From: Sulfurovum zhangzhouensis
GTDB lineage: Bacteria; Campylobacterota; Campylobacteria; Campylobacterales; Sulfurovaceae
Reading direction: 5' to 3'
Length of the DNA: 64,000 nt
Assembly (NCBI RefSeq): GCF_030347965.1
Contig: NZ_JAQIBD010000001.1
Span: 1 to 64,000 of the forward strand
Shown here: piece by piece, positions 62,708 to 64,000 of the stretch
How the letters are laid out: each line of letters begins with the position of its first letter
Position numbering within the stretch: position 1 is the stretch's first letter
Notes under the pieces: model-generated
The model's input: the letters and a program-made list of their open reading frames with translations, nothing else
Databases searched by the model: none
What the model was told of the DNA's origin: nothing
Position numbers and translations under genes: made by a program

Positions 62708-63276
62708 AGAACACCCTTGGTACTTGGGATACCTGCATTTTCATTGACCGTTACTGCTCTGCGCAATGCAACAGCCAATGCTTTAAAGGCACCTTCAATG
62801 ATATGGTGTTTATTTTTACCGCGATTATATATCAGGTGCAGTGTCAAAGGTACATTGAATGTAAAGGCTCTGAAAAACTCTTCTACAAGCTCTACATCAA
62901 AGTTCCCTACCTTACCGCCTATCGGTAGCTCAAAGACCAAAAAACCCCTGTTAGAGATATCCAGATCACAAGTAATGCTAGCCTCATCCATTACCACTGT
63001 TGCATTACCGTAACGCTCAATGTTTTGAACAGGATAAATTGCTTTATGTAATGCCTGACCGATAGCTATACCAACATCTTCTACTGAGTGGTGGTCATCA
63101 ATATGCGTATCACCCGTACACTTCACTTCAAGGTCTATATAAGAGTGTTTTGCAAATGCTTCAAGCATGTGATCAAGGAAGCCGACCCCAGTATCTATCT
63201 TAGCTTCTCCCTTACCGTAAAGATTCAACTTGACAGTAATCTGTGTCTCTTTAGTTTCTCTATTTACTTCAATCAT
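62704..63276 (-). CDS. hisB: Imidazoleglycerol-phosphate dehydratase
   Basis: A 190-residue monofunctional HisB: GVGFLDHMLEAFAKH and TGDTHIDDHHSVEDVGIAIG carry the manganese-binding His and Glu residues, and KNKHHIIEGAFKALAVALRR the C-terminal ones. It performs the sixth step of histidine synthesis. It is 22 bp downstream of the rlpA gene. Confidence 0.96.
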   Translation of the reverse strand: MIEVNRETKETQITVKLNLYGKGEAKIDTGVGFLDHMLEAFAKHSYIDLEVKCTGDTHIDDHHSVEDVGIAIGQALHKAIYPVQNIERYGNATVVMDEASITCDLDISNRGFLVFELPIGGKVGNFDVELVEEFFRAFTFNVPLTLHLIYNRGKNKHHIIEGAFKALAVALRRAVTVNENAGIPSTKGVL

Positions 63277-63298
63277 TATTACTCCTCAAATTACAGAC

Positions 63299-64000
63299 CT
63301 ATTGTCTGATGATAAATGCACCTGAAAGATGGAATTTATCAATAAAATCTCTTGCTTCTTCTTCAGACCTGAAACCCATGATCCAAACTCTATAAAGCGG
63401 TGCACCATCTACATCATCAAAACGCTTGATGAGAGGTTGGTAACGTTTATCCAATGATCCGTACTGTCCCTTGTAGATCTGTGCACCTTGATAACGTCGG
63501 AAAGCACCCACTTGTACACCAAAATCCGAGATCATCACACGCTCTTGTGTATGTGTTTTTTGCTGTTTGGCAATGATTTCCTGCGGTGTGACCTTACCGG
63601 CAAATCCTACAACCTGAATCTCAACACGGGCAATCCCCATACGGTCCAGCCCTAGTTGTTTACCTGCAGTATAACTACAGTCAATGATACGTCCTTTCAC
63701 GAACGGACCTCTATCATTGATACGGACAATGGTACTTTTACCGTTTTCAAGGTTTGTTACTTTCACCATGGTATCCATCGGCCAGGTTTTGTGTGCAGCG
63801 GTTTGTCCGTTCATATCGTAGCATTCACCGTTACTTGTCTGCTTTCCATGGAAGTTAGGACCATACCAGCTGGAGATTCCCTTCATCTTGTCTCCAACTT
63901 CCACAAACGTCGGATGATAACGTTTTCCAAGTACCGTGTAGTCACGCATCGTTGCTTTTTGTCGTGCTAAACTGGTATATTTTGTTGCCTTACAGGTACC
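63299..64000 (-). CDS. rlpA: RlpA-family septal lipoprotein with SPOR domain (partial, start beyond window)
   Basis: The frame stays open to the right edge. The visible first codons read GTCKATKYTSLARQKATMRD, with a Cys that may be the lipidated residue, so the true start lies beyond position 64000 and the internal ATG at 63949 is not the start. The RlpA double-psi barrel is visible (GISSWYGPNFHGKQTSNGEC, VRINDRGPFVKGRIIDCS) with catalytic Asp and His-type residues, and the C-terminus is a SPOR domain (DFGVQVGAFRRYQGAQIYKG) that binds denuded glycan at septa. It is a lytic transglycosylase or septal protein. Confidence 0.87.
   Translation of the reverse strand, partial: GTCKATKYTSLARQKATMRDYTVLGKRYHPTFVEVGDKMKGISSWYGPNFHGKQTSNGECYDMNGQTAAHKTWPMDTMVKVTNLENGKSTIVRINDRGPFVKGRIIDCSYTAGKQLGLDRMGIARVEIQVVGFAGKVTPQEIIAKQQKTHTQERVMISDFGVQVGAFRRYQGAQIYKGQYGSLDKRYQPLIKRFDDVDGAPLYRVWIMGFRSEEEARDFIDKFHLSGAFIIRQ

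Overview
The window reads as one continuous chromosomal segment of a Campylobacterota (Epsilonproteobacteria) bacterium, most likely near Sulfurovum/Sulfurimonas. This is inferred from protein style, moderate-to-low GC, the RibBA form with a degenerate cyclohydrolase half, the SHP/DHC/cytochrome b redox cluster, and the order rlpA-hisB-kdsC-lptC-lptA-engB-(acetyltransferase)-(mreD-like)-mrdA at the right end, which I recall as typical of this group. No phage, plasmid backbone, intact insertion sequence, rRNA or CRISPR array was seen.

Layout. 1-6.5 kb: end of a small secreted protein gene, a BaiN/HI0933-type flavoprotein, then a peptidoglycan-recycling set (anmK-amgK-murU, all minus strand), a secreted cupin and two HAD phosphatase genes, one a candidate for the missing MurNAc-6-phosphate phosphatase. 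6.4-15.2 kb: small accessory genes, including a PhnA-type zinc-ribbon protein, a DUF2238 membrane protein, a His-rich NifX-like protein, lipoproteins, an epimerase, a PQQ-type sugar dehydrogenase, a DUF4389 gene with a broken second copy, a GC-richer lipoprotein with two solute-binding domains, a Tat-exported HiPIP-like protein and an SGNH lipoprotein. 15.4-19.7 kb: a one-direction redox operon (DUF1924/SHP cytochrome, diheme cytochrome, cytochrome b fused to a second diheme domain, Spy-like protein, response regulator, histidine kinase).

20-31.4 kb: an acetate module: acs, a DnaQ-like exonuclease, a cNMP/CBS/DUF294 regulator, actP, its DUF485 partner, an outer-membrane porin and a Cache-type two-component system, followed by ribBA. 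31.6-32.2 kb: tRNA-Gln and four initiator tRNA-Met genes in a 122-bp tandem repeat. 32.2-34.7 kb: small genes and an ArsM-like methyltransferase. 34.7-45.4 kb: a translationally coupled fatty-acid beta-oxidation operon (NDH-2-like flavoprotein, FadD, thiolase, FadB/J, FadE, and a PlsC-like acyltransferase fused to an alpha/beta hydrolase). 45.4-48.3 kb: remnants, a cytochrome b561, a repeat-rich secreted protein, an AEC transporter and a secreted hypothetical protein.

48.3-57.8 kb: assimilatory nitrate use, divergently arranged: nitrate reductase, siroheme synthase and nitrite reductase to the left; nitrate ABC transporter and a porin to the right. 57.8-64 kb: conserved cell-envelope and housekeeping genes, running off the right edge in rlpA. 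Together the segment suggests a cell that can assimilate acetate, fatty acids and nitrate and recycle its wall, an unusually heterotrophic set for this group. Starts were adjusted by hand where a better ribosome binding site or coupled start was visible; motif positions are approximate unless a residue number is given. No homology search was possible.
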